From positions 1 to 47,846 of the forward strand of contig CAKTIM010000016.1 in the NCBI GenBank assembly GCA_934565795.1: a stretch of 47,846 bases of DNA. The letters are read 5' to 3'. Origin of the DNA: an uncultured Oscillospiraceae bacterium. GTDB lineage: Bacteria; Bacillota; Clostridia; Oscillospirales; Oscillospiraceae. Position numbers and translations under genes: made by a program. The stretch's first letter is position 1. Every line of letters begins with the position of its first letter. Positions 16,182 through 23,630 of this stretch are shown one piece after another. The notes under the pieces were generated by a model. The model was not told the DNA's origin. It saw nothing but the letters and a program-made list of their open reading frames with translations, and made no database searches.

Positions 16182-16359
16182 CATTTAAGTGCCGCCCGGT
16201 ATCGGGCGGAGAATAGGGAACCCGGTGGGAATCCGGGGCGGTACCGCCACTGTCAGTGCGGAGGTGCCGCGCGGGGGGCATGTCCCCGGCCATTGGATTT
16301 TTTCCGAGAAGGCCCGCGCGGCGCACGGTGATGCACGAGCCAGGAGACCTGCTTAAATG
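16182..16359 (+). ncRNA. Cobalamin riboswitch aptamer
   Basis: A P1 helix is formed by CATTTAAG (16182-16189) and CTTAAATG (16352-16359), a perfect 8-bp pair. Between them are the class hallmarks in order: AATAGGGAA, GGTGGGAATCC, GCGGTACCGCCACTGT, and near the 3' end the B12-box core GCCAGGAGACCTGC (16339-16352). The aptamer binds adenosylcobalamin or a related cobalamin and represses downstream expression. Position directly upstream of cbiA and an intrinsic terminator fits transcriptional attenuation. Confidence 0.93.
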
Positions 16360-16413
16360 AAGCTACCCCCGCCCCGGTCATTGGGCGAGGTCTGCCCGCC
16401 CCGCAGAAATCCG

Positions 16414-16451
16414 GCTGCGGCGATTCATTGCGAATCGCCGCAGCTTTTTAT
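16414..16451 (+). terminator. Riboswitch-controlled intrinsic terminator before cbiA
   Basis: GCTGCGGCGATTC pairs with GAATCGCCGCAGC (13 bp, 5-nt loop) and is followed directly by TTTTTATT. It lies between the aptamer and the RBS of cbiA, so it is most simply the OFF-state expression platform, closed when cobalamin is bound. Confidence 0.88.
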
Positions 16452-16468
16452 TATGGGAGGAACAAGCC

Positions 16469-17812
16469 ATGAACAATACGCCACGGCTTTTGCTGGCCGG
16501 GGTCAGCAGTGGGTGTGGGAAGACCACGGCCATGTGCGCGGTGCTGCAGGCGCTGGTGAACCGGGGGCTGCGGGTGGGCGCGTTCAAGTGCGGGCCGGAT
16601 TACATCGATCCCATGTTCCACAGCCGGATCATCGGGGCCAAAAGCGGGAATCTGGATCTGCACTTCTTTTCGGAAAACACCGCCCGCTTTCTGCTGGCTA
16701 AAAACGCCGCCGACCGGGATGTGAGCGTGATCGAGGGGGTCATGGGCTATTACGACGGCCTGGGCCTGACCTCCAGCCGGGCCAGCTCCTATGAGGTGGC
16801 CCAGGTCACCCGCACCCCCGCCGTGCTGGTGGTGAACGCCAAGGGGGCGTCCCTGTCGGTGCTGGCGGTGGTCAAGGGCTTTCTGGACTTCCGGCCGGAG
16901 CCGCACATCCGGGGGGTGCTGCTGAACCAGTGCAGCGCCATGGCCTACCCCGCCCTGGCGGCGGAGATCGAGGCCCAGCTGGGCGTCAAATGCTATGGCT
17001 ACCTGCCAAAAATGGACGGGGCCACCCTGGAAAGCCGCCATCTGGGCCTGGTGACGGCGCAGGAGGTGGCGGGCCTGCGGGAGAAAATGCAGCTTCTGGC
17101 GGCCCAGGCGGAAAAAACCATTGACCTGGACGGCCTGCTTAACCTGTCCCGCACCGCCCCGGCGCTGGAATACACCCCCATCGTCCTGCCACGGCGGGAG
17201 AAAATCCGGGTGGCGGTGGCCAGGGATCGGGCCTTCTGTTTCTATTATGAGGACAGCCTGGACGCCCTGCGGGAGATGGGGGCGGAGATCGTGGAATTCA
17301 GCCCCCTGGCGGACGCCCGCCTGCCGGAGGATATCCAGGGCCTCTACTTAGGCGGCGGCTACCCGGAGCTGTACGCCCGCCAGCTGGAGGAGAACATCTC
17401 CATGCGCCAAAGCATTTATGACGCCCTGGCCGCGGGGCTGCCCTGCATCGCCGAGTGCGGCGGCTTCATGTACCTGACGCAGGCCATCGGCGAATGTAAA
17501 ATGGCGGGCTTTCTGCCGGGGAAATGCTTTGATACCGGCCGCCTGACCCGCTTCGGCTATATCACCCTCCAGGCGGAAAAGGACAACCTGCTCTGCCCCG
17601 CCGGAGCGGCCATCCCCGCCCACGAATTCCACCACTGGGACTGCACCTCCCCCGGCAGCGACTTCACCGCCCGCAAATCCCCCACCCGCCACTGGCCCTG
17701 CGCTGTGGCGACCGACAAGCTCTACGCCGGATACCCCCATTTCCACTTTTACGCCAACCTGGATTTTTTGAAGAATTTCTACAAAGCCTGCCTGAAACGC
17801 ACCCACCCGTAG
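16469..17812 (+). CDS. cbiA: Cobyrinate a,c-diamide synthase CbiA
   Basis: A 447-residue enzyme that amidates the a and c side chains of cob(II)yrinate using glutamine and ATP. The N-terminal dethiobiotin-synthetase-like domain has P-loop GVSSGCGKTT (11-20) and 'KCGPDYIDPMFH'. The C-terminal class I glutaminase-like domain has 'LYLGGGYPELYA' and catalytic Cys330 in AECGGFMYL, with the late motif HFHFYANL. Length is typical. RBS GGGAGG is at 16455-16460, behind the riboswitch terminator. Its TAG stop (17810-17812) is part of the CCGTAGGGGTCGG arm of a repeat unit, so the repeat sets the exact C-terminus. Confidence 0.95.
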   Translation: MNNTPRLLLAGVSSGCGKTTAMCAVLQALVNRGLRVGAFKCGPDYIDPMFHSRIIGAKSGNLDLHFFSENTARFLLAKNAADRDVSVIEGVMGYYDGLGLTSSRASSYEVAQVTRTPAVLVVNAKGASLSVLAVVKGFLDFRPEPHIRGVLLNQCSAMAYPALAAEIEAQLGVKCYGYLPKMDGATLESRHLGLVTAQEVAGLREKMQLLAAQAEKTIDLDGLLNLSRTAPALEYTPIVLPRREKIRVAVARDRAFCFYYEDSLDALREMGAEIVEFSPLADARLPEDIQGLYLGGGYPELYARQLEENISMRQSIYDALAAGLPCIAECGGFMYLTQAIGECKMAGFLPGKCFDTGRLTRFGYITLQAEKDNLLCPAGAAIPAHEFHHWDCTSPGSDFTARKSPTRHWPCAVATDKLYAGYPHFHFYANLDFLKNFYKACLKRTHP

Positions 17813-18850
17813 GGGTCGGCAACCTGCCGACCCTAAACCTGACGGTTTCGGAAGCAGTAAAGATGAACGTATATCCTCAAGGATACATCCCCTGAGCTTC
17901 CCTGAGGGGTGTTGCAGAGCGCAGCGAATCTTTAATTACAATCATTACCGGTGGCAATGATACAATAATTAATTAGCTGTCGCCTCAGCGACTGAAGAGG
18001 GCACTCAGGTAATGGTTTTGAGAGAGACCCAACTAAAAAGGTAGACGGTTAAACATTCTGAGTCCGTAGGGGCGGATACCAGCCGCCCGAAACCTATCGG
18101 TTTTGATAGCAGTCCGTTGAATGGGAGCAGGCAAAACAATTGAGTCCGTAGGGGGCGGCAATTTGTCGCCCCGCCGTCTACCGAAATTGAGCATTTCGTC
18201 TATACAGCTCACGTTCGTTACCTTTCGGGCGGCTAATATCCGCCCCTACGGAGTGGCGCGTACCATTTTCAACGCACCCTTAAAAAAGGACGTACTGCGG
18301 TAGGCCCTCTTCAGTCAGACTTGTCGGTTCCGAAGAGCCGCCAAGCCTGCCAGCTTCCTCCAAGGGAAGCTTTTGGAAGAAGCTGTCGCCTGCTCCCATT
18401 CAACGTTCTGCTATCGAAACCGCAACTTCGCGGGGCGACAAATTGCCGCCCCCTACGAACTCAGAAACTTTTGGTAATGTTCATTCAACTGACAGCTCAA
18501 TTCCGCAACGTTGCGGGCGGCTGATATCCGATGAATCAATTGTATGATTGCCACTGGCAATCATTTAGATTCTGATTCGCTGCGCGGAGCACCGCCCCTA
18601 CGGATCGGCGTGTACCATTCAACGCACCCTTTTAAAAATCCTACTGCGGTAGGCCCCCCTCAATCAGCCCTACGGGCTGTCAGCTCCCCTATTGGGGAGC
18701 CAAGAAAAATGTACGAATTCGCCTTGGTGCATTCCAAATGGTATCCTGCGTACTGCCGGAAACCCCTCCGGCGCTGCGCGCCGTCCTCAGCCCTGCATTA
18801 AGCAGCTGTACGCCGTCGAGGACGGCTACACCTGCTAAACCTTTCAGGGG
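17806..18850. repeat. Hairpin repeat array 6 (largest), between cbiA and cbiC
   Basis: Overlaps the last codons of cbiA. It contains C palindrome 17813-17833, palindromic element 17910-17974, A unit near 18070-18088, B unit near 18153, inverted A, B near 18432, and an inverted A unit split by a reversed palindromic element (18531-18593). A CTCCCCTATTGGGGAGC hairpin follows. The right end is a different repeat (about 18710-18850) also seen near 38670 and 47440, here interrupted by about 50 bp that are absent in those copies. Over 1 kb with no convincing gene or second riboswitch. Confidence 0.9.
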
Positions 18851-18887
18851 AGGTTATGACACAACAATTATAAAAGGAGGCATCCCC

Positions 18888-19511
18888 ATGTTTGAGAATA
18901 TCAGGCCGATGGATATTGAAAAGCGGAGCTTTGAGATCATTACGGAGCTGCTGGGTGATACGGTGCTGGAGCCGGAGAATGAGCTGGTGATCAAGCGGGT
19001 GATCCACACCACGGCGGATTTTGACTATGTGAAGAACCTGACCTTCTCCCCCCACGCGGTGAGCCGGGGCATCCAGGCGCTGCGCAGTGGGTGCGACATT
19101 GTGACGGACACCCAGATGGCGAAGGCGGGGATCAACAAGACCATCCTGGCCCGGCTGGGCGGGCAGGTGCACTGCTTCATGGCGGACGAGGACGTGGCGA
19201 AGGAGGCCAAGGAGCGGGGGGTGACCCGGGCCATCGTCTCCATGGAGCACGCCGCCCGGCTGGGGAAACCCTGCATTTTTGCCATCGGCAACGCCCCCAC
19301 GGCGCTGATCTCCATCCATGAGCTGATCGAGAAGGGACAGCTCACCCCGGCGCTGGTGATCGGGGTGCCGGTGGGCTTTGTGAACGTGGTGGAGAGCAAG
19401 GAGCTATTCGTGGATTCGGACGTGCCCCACATCATCGCCCGGGGACGCAAGGGCGGCAGCAACGTGGCGGCGGCCATCTGCAACGCCATGCTCTATCAGA
19501 TCACACGCTGA
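18888..19511 (+). CDS. cbiC: Cobalt-precorrin-8 methylmutase CbiC
   Basis: A 207-residue enzyme that moves the C11 methyl to C12, giving cobyrinate. Start at ATG 18888, preceded by AAAAGGAGG (18872-18880). A longer in-frame start at 18738 would translate repeat DNA. The segment VIHTTADFDY carries His40, matching the catalytic His of the CobH/CbiC family. Other family segments are 'SGCDIVTDTQMAKAGI' and 'IARGRKGGSNVAAAICNAM'. Length is normal. The stop overlaps the cbiD start (TGATG). It may be read from the cbiA promoter through the 1-kb array or from an unseen promoter. Confidence 0.94.
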   Translation: MFENIRPMDIEKRSFEIITELLGDTVLEPENELVIKRVIHTTADFDYVKNLTFSPHAVSRGIQALRSGCDIVTDTQMAKAGINKTILARLGGQVHCFMADEDVAKEAKERGVTRAIVSMEHAARLGKPCIFAIGNAPTALISIHELIEKGQLTPALVIGVPVGFVNVVESKELFVDSDVPHIIARGRKGGSNVAAAICNAMLYQITR

Positions 19512-20650
19512 TGGAGGCCTACATCGAGAAGGACGGCAAGCGCCTGCGCCTGGGCTACACCACCGGCTCCTGCGCCGCTGCCGCGGCAAAGGCTGCCGCC
19601 TGGATGCTGCTGACGGGGCGGCGGAAGGAAAGCGTCACCCTGGACACCCCCAAGGGCATCCGGCTGGATCTGGCCGTCCGGGAAATCACCATGGGGCCGG
19701 AGGCGGTCTCCTGCGCCATCGAAAAGGACAGCGGGGACGACCCGGATGTCACCCATGGCACCCTGATCTTCGCCACGGTGACCAGGGCCGACACCCCCGG
19801 CGTCACGGTGGACGGGGGCCAGGGCATCGGCCGGGTGACCAAGCGGGGCTTGGATCAGAGCGTGGGCAGCGCCGCCATCAATTCCGTGCCCCGGAAGATG
19901 ATTATTGAAAATGTAACCGAGGTCATGGCCCTGACGGATTACCGGGGTGGCCTGCGGGTCATCATCTCCGCCCCGGAGGGGGAGACTCTGGCAAAAAAGA
20001 CCTTCAATCCCCGGCTGGGCATCGTGGGGGGCATCTCCATCCTGGGCACCACCGGCATTGTGGAGCCCATGAGCGAGCAGGCCCTGGTGGACACCATCCG
20101 GGTGGAGCTGCGCCAGCACCGGGCCGCCGGGCAGGAATACGCCCTGCTCACCCCCGGCAATTACGGTGCGGATTTCATCCGGGACGAGCTGGGGCTTGAC
20201 CTGAACGCTGCCGTCCAGGTGTCCAATTTCCTGGGCGACGCCCTGGATATCTGCCGGGAGCTGGGCTTCCGGGGGGCGCTGCTGGTGGGCCACATCGGCA
20301 AGCTGGTGAAGGTGGCGGGCAACATGCTGAACACCCACTCCAAATACGGCGACTGCCGCATGGAGATTCTGGCCGCCCACGCCGGTGCCGCCGGGGTGCC
20401 GCAGCCCCGGCTGGAGGAAATCCTGGACTGCGCCGCCTGCGACGACGCCATCCGCATCCTGCGCGAGGAGGGCAAACAGGAGCCGACCCTGCGCCGCGTC
20501 ACCGCCCGCATCCAAGAAAACCTGCGCCACCGCGCCGGAGAAATGGAAGCGGAGGCCATTGTATTTTCCAAAGTCTACGGCATCCTGGGCATGACCGATA
20601 ACGCCGAAGCGCTGCTGGAAATAATCAAGCACCCGCCCCCCACAGCCTGA
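19511..20650 (+). CDS. cbiD: Cobalt-precorrin-5B C1-methyltransferase CbiD
   Basis: A 379-residue protein of the CbiD family, which methylates C1 of the corrin ring in the anaerobic pathway. The hallmark 'LGYTTGSCAAAAAKAA' is at about 14-29. Further on come 'GVTVDGGQGIGRVTKRGL' and the Gly-rich 'GILGTTGIVEPMSE'-like segment. The length is normal. ATG overlaps the cbiC stop by one base, so the pair is translationally coupled. A repeat array begins only 8 bp after the stop and separates it from cbiF. Confidence 0.95.
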   Translation: MEAYIEKDGKRLRLGYTTGSCAAAAAKAAAWMLLTGRRKESVTLDTPKGIRLDLAVREITMGPEAVSCAIEKDSGDDPDVTHGTLIFATVTRADTPGVTVDGGQGIGRVTKRGLDQSVGSAAINSVPRKMIIENVTEVMALTDYRGGLRVIISAPEGETLAKKTFNPRLGIVGGISILGTTGIVEPMSEQALVDTIRVELRQHRAAGQEYALLTPGNYGADFIRDELGLDLNAAVQVSNFLGDALDICRELGFRGALLVGHIGKLVKVAGNMLNTHSKYGDCRMEILAAHAGAAGVPQPRLEEILDCAACDDAIRILREEGKQEPTLRRVTARIQENLRHRAGEMEAEAIVFSKVYGILGMTDNAEALLEIIKHPPPTA

Positions 20651-20657
20651 CGGCTGC

Positions 20658-21104
20658 CCCCCGTAGGGGTCGGCAATTTGTCGACCCTCAACCCGGCGGT
20701 TTTTGAGTGCTAAAGAAAAACGTATAACTTAAAGGGTACATCTCTGGCTTCCCTGAGGGGTGTTGCAGAGCGCAGCGAATCTTTAATAACAATCATTGCC
20801 GGTGGCAATGATACCATAATTAAATAGCTGTCGCCTCAGCGACTGAAGAGGGCACTCAGGTAACGGTTTTGAGAGAGATTTCACTAAAAAGGTACAATGT
20901 CAAACATATTGAGTCCGTAGGGGCGGATACCAGCCGCCCGAAAGCCAACGAACGTGAGCTGTACAGACGAACCGCTCAATCCCGGTACCCGGCGGGGCGA
21001 CAAATTGCCGCCCCCTACGAACTCAGAAACTTTGGTAATGTTTATTTAACTGACAGCTCAATCCCAGTACACGGCGGGCGGCTGGTATCCGCCCCTACGG
21101 GGGT
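20658..21104. repeat. Hairpin repeat array 7, between cbiD and cbiF
   Basis: Units in the standard composite order: C palindrome 20667-20687 (variant arm GTCGACCC), palindromic element 20761-20825 inside the CCTGAGGGG/AGCTGTCGCC arms, A unit near 20921-20939, B unit near 20995-21015, and inverted A near 21075-21093 ending CCCCTACGGGG. It fills 485 bp between two cobalamin genes. No promoter or riboswitch was seen in it. Confidence 0.9.
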
Positions 21105-21134
21105 ACTTTTTATAAACACACAGGAGGAACGTAT

Positions 21135-21890
21135 ATGGTACATTTTGTGGGCGCGGGGAGTGGCGCGGTGGATTTGATTACGGTGCGGGGGGCGCGGCTG
21201 CTGGGGCAGTGTGATGTGGTGATCTACGCGGGCAGCCTGGTCAACCCGGAGGTGCTGCAATACTGCAAGCCCGCCTGTCAGGTGCACGACAGCGCGAAAA
21301 TGACCCTGGAGGAAGTGATCGACGTGATCGTCCGGGCGGAGCGCCAGGGGCTGACCACCGTGCGGCTGCACACTGGGGATTCCAGCATCTATGGGGCGGT
21401 GCATGAGCAGTTCGCCGAGCTGGACAGGCGGGGCATCGATTACGATGTGTGCCCCGGCGTCAGCGCCTTCTGCGGCGCTGCGGCGGCGCTGCGGGCGGAG
21501 TACACCCTGCCGGAGGTGAGCCAGACCGTCATCATCACCCGTGCGGCGGGCAGAACGCCGGTGCCCCAGGGGCAGTCCATCCGGGAGCTGGCCGCCCACG
21601 GGGCCACCATGGTGCTCTTCCTCAGTACCTCGCTGACGGAGCGGCTCCAGGCCGACCTTCTGGCCGGGGGCTACGCCCCGGAGACCCCGGCGGCGGTGGT
21701 GTACAAGGCCACCTGGCCGGAGGAAAAGATCTTCCGCTGCACCGTGGGCACTCTGCACCAGACCGTCACGGAAAATCATCTGACCAAGACCAGCCTGATC
21801 GTGGTGGGCGACTGCCTGGGCGACCGGGTGGTGCGTTCGCTTTTGTATGACCCCGGCTTCACCACCGAATTCCGGGAGGCCGCCAAGTGA
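21135..21890 (+). CDS. cbiF: Cobalt-precorrin-4 C11-methyltransferase CbiF
   Basis: A 251-residue SAM-dependent tetrapyrrole methylase. It opens with 'MVHFVGAGSGAVDLITVRGARLL', the N-terminal family motif. 'RLHTGDSSIYGAVHEQ' is the SAM-binding GDssiYG segment and 'CPGVSAFCGAAAALRAEYTLPEV' the conserved substrate loop. These features favour CbiF/CobM over other methylases. RBS CAGGAGGA is at 21121-21128. Its TGA overlaps the GTG start of cbiG. It would methylate C11 of cobalt-precorrin-4. Confidence 0.93.
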   Translation: MVHFVGAGSGAVDLITVRGARLLGQCDVVIYAGSLVNPEVLQYCKPACQVHDSAKMTLEEVIDVIVRAERQGLTTVRLHTGDSSIYGAVHEQFAELDRRGIDYDVCPGVSAFCGAAAALRAEYTLPEVSQTVIITRAAGRTPVPQGQSIRELAAHGATMVLFLSTSLTERLQADLLAGGYAPETPAAVVYKATWPEEKIFRCTVGTLHQTVTENHLTKTSLIVVGDCLGDRVVRSLLYDPGFTTEFREAAK

Positions 21891-22906
21891 ACGCCGCCCT
21901 GTTTGCTTACAGCGCCGCCGGGTGCGGCACCGCCCGGCGGGTAATGGAATGCCTGCCGGAGCTGGATTTTCGCTGCTACGCCGCCGCCCGGATCGCCAGC
22001 CCCCCCTTCGCACCCATCCCCAAGCCCTCCGGGGACTTTTACGGGGAACTTTTCGCCGGCGTTCAGGCCATGATCTTTGTGGGCAGCACCGGCATCGCCG
22101 TGCGGCAGATCGCGCCCCATCTGCGCGGCAAGGCCGCCGACCCGGCGGTGGTCGTCCTGGATGAGCGGGGGCAGTTCGTCATCTCCCTGCTCTCCGGCCA
22201 CATCGGCGGGGCCAACGCCTTGACCGCCCGGCTGGCCGCCGCCCTGGGGGCCACGGCGGTGATTACCACCGCCACGGACATCAACCGCCGCTTCAGCGTG
22301 GACGCCTGGGCGGCCCGGAACGGCTGCCGGATCTCCAGCCTCAGCGCGGCCAAGGCGGTGTCCGCCGCCATTTTGGAGCACGACGTGCCCCTGTGCGCCG
22401 ACGTGCCCGTGACCGGCCCCCTGCCCGCCGGGGTATATTCGGGCCAGTCCGGCCCGGTGGGCATCCACATCGGATACCGGGTGTGCAGCCCCTTTGCTGT
22501 CACGCTGCATCTGATTCCCCCCATGCTCCACCTGGGGCTGGGCTGCCGCCGGGGCACGGACGCCGCCTGCATCCGCCGGGCGGTGGAGCAGGTGTGCAGC
22601 GAGCAGACCATCGACCCCAGGGCCATCGCCTGCGCCGCCTCCATCGATCTGAAGGCCGACGAGACGGGGCTGCTGGAATACTGTCGGGAATCAAATATAC
22701 CCATTCGGTTCTATTCCGCCGACGCCCTGCGGGCAGTGCAGGGGGAATTCACCCCCTCGGCTTTCGTCCAGCGCGTCACGGGGGTGGACAATGTGTGTGA
22801 ACGGGCGGCGCTGCTGGGCGCGGCGCGCCTGATCGTCAAAAAAACCTCCCTGGACGGCGTGACTGTCGCCCTGGCGGAGGAAACATGGGAGGTACGCTTT
22901 GAATAA
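21887..22906 (+). CDS. cbiG: Cobalt-precorrin-5A hydrolase CbiG
   Basis: A 339-residue protein starting at GTG 21887 (overlap GTGA with cbiF). The N-terminal CbiG region carries 'MIFVGSTGIAVRQIAPHL' and 'GQFVISLLSGHIGGANALT'. The C-terminal CbiG domain carries 'LHLGLGCRRGTDAACIRRAV' and 'IASIDLKADETGLLE'-like sequence. The enzyme opens the delta-lactone of cobalt-precorrin-5A with loss of acetaldehyde. Its presence, with CbiD, marks the anaerobic B12 route. It overlaps cbiH by 8 bp. Confidence 0.93.
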   Translation: MNAALFAYSAAGCGTARRVMECLPELDFRCYAAARIASPPFAPIPKPSGDFYGELFAGVQAMIFVGSTGIAVRQIAPHLRGKAADPAVVVLDERGQFVISLLSGHIGGANALTARLAAALGATAVITTATDINRRFSVDAWAARNGCRISSLSAAKAVSAAILEHDVPLCADVPVTGPLPAGVYSGQSGPVGIHIGYRVCSPFAVTLHLIPPMLHLGLGCRRGTDAACIRRAVEQVCSEQTIDPRAIACAASIDLKADETGLLEYCRESNIPIRFYSADALRAVQGEFTPSAFVQRVTGVDNVCERAALLGAARLIVKKTSLDGVTVALAEETWEVRFE

Positions 22907-23630
22907 GCTATCAGTCGTGGGCATCGGCCCCGGAAACGAAGAGAATATGACCCTGGCGGCGCGGAATGCCCTGGAGGAATGCGACGTGATTGTGGGCTAC
23001 ACCGTGTATGTGGACCTGGTAAAGGAGCGCTACCCGGACAAGGAATTCCTCACCACCCCCATGACCAGGGAGGCCCAGCGCTGCCGCCTGGCCCTGGACG
23101 AGGCGAGAAAGGGACGGCACGTGGCCATGGTCTGTTCCGGCGACAGCGGGATCTACGGCATGGCCGCCCTGGTCTATGAGCTGCGGGGAGAGAGCGCCGA
23201 CCCGGAGGTGCAGGTGATCCCCGGCCTGACGGCGGCGTGCAGCGGCGGGGCGCTGCTGGGCGCGCCGCTGACCCATGACTTCGCCGTTATCAGCCTCAGC
23301 GACCGGCTGACCCCCTGGGAGAAGATCGAAAAGCGCCTGGAATGTGCCGCCCTGGGGGATATGAGCATCGTGCTCTATAACCCGCAGAGCAAGGGTCGCC
23401 CGGATAATCTGCGCATGGCCTGCGACATTCTGCTGCGCCACCTGCCGGAGGATCGTCCCTGCGGCGTGGCCCATTCCATCGGCCGGGCCGGAGAGGGCCG
23501 CAGCTTTATGACCCTGGGCCAGCTGCGCAATGCCCAGCTTGATATGTTCAGCACCGTGTTCATCGGCAACGCCATGACCAGAATGATCGGGGAAGAGATG
23601 GTCACCCCCAGAGGATACCGGGATGTATAA
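22899..23630 (+). CDS. cbiH: Precorrin-3B / cobalt-factor III C17-methyltransferase CbiH
   Basis: A 243-residue tetrapyrrole methylase starting at TTG 22899 with GGGAGG (22887-22892) correctly spaced inside the end of cbiG. It starts 'MNKLSVVGIGPGNEENMTLAARNAL'. 'VCSGDSGIYGMAALV' is the SAM-binding motif, and 'SLSDRLTPWEKIEKRL' and 'LYNPQSKGRPDNL' are characteristic of CobJ/CbiH. It performs ring contraction and C17 methylation. No fused C-terminal extension is present. It overlaps the next gene by 8 bp. Confidence 0.93.
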   Translation: MNKLSVVGIGPGNEENMTLAARNALEECDVIVGYTVYVDLVKERYPDKEFLTTPMTREAQRCRLALDEARKGRHVAMVCSGDSGIYGMAALVYELRGESADPEVQVIPGLTAACSGGALLGAPLTHDFAVISLSDRLTPWEKIEKRLECAALGDMSIVLYNPQSKGRPDNLRMACDILLRHLPEDRPCGVAHSIGRAGEGRSFMTLGQLRNAQLDMFSTVFIGNAMTRMIGEEMVTPRGYRDV

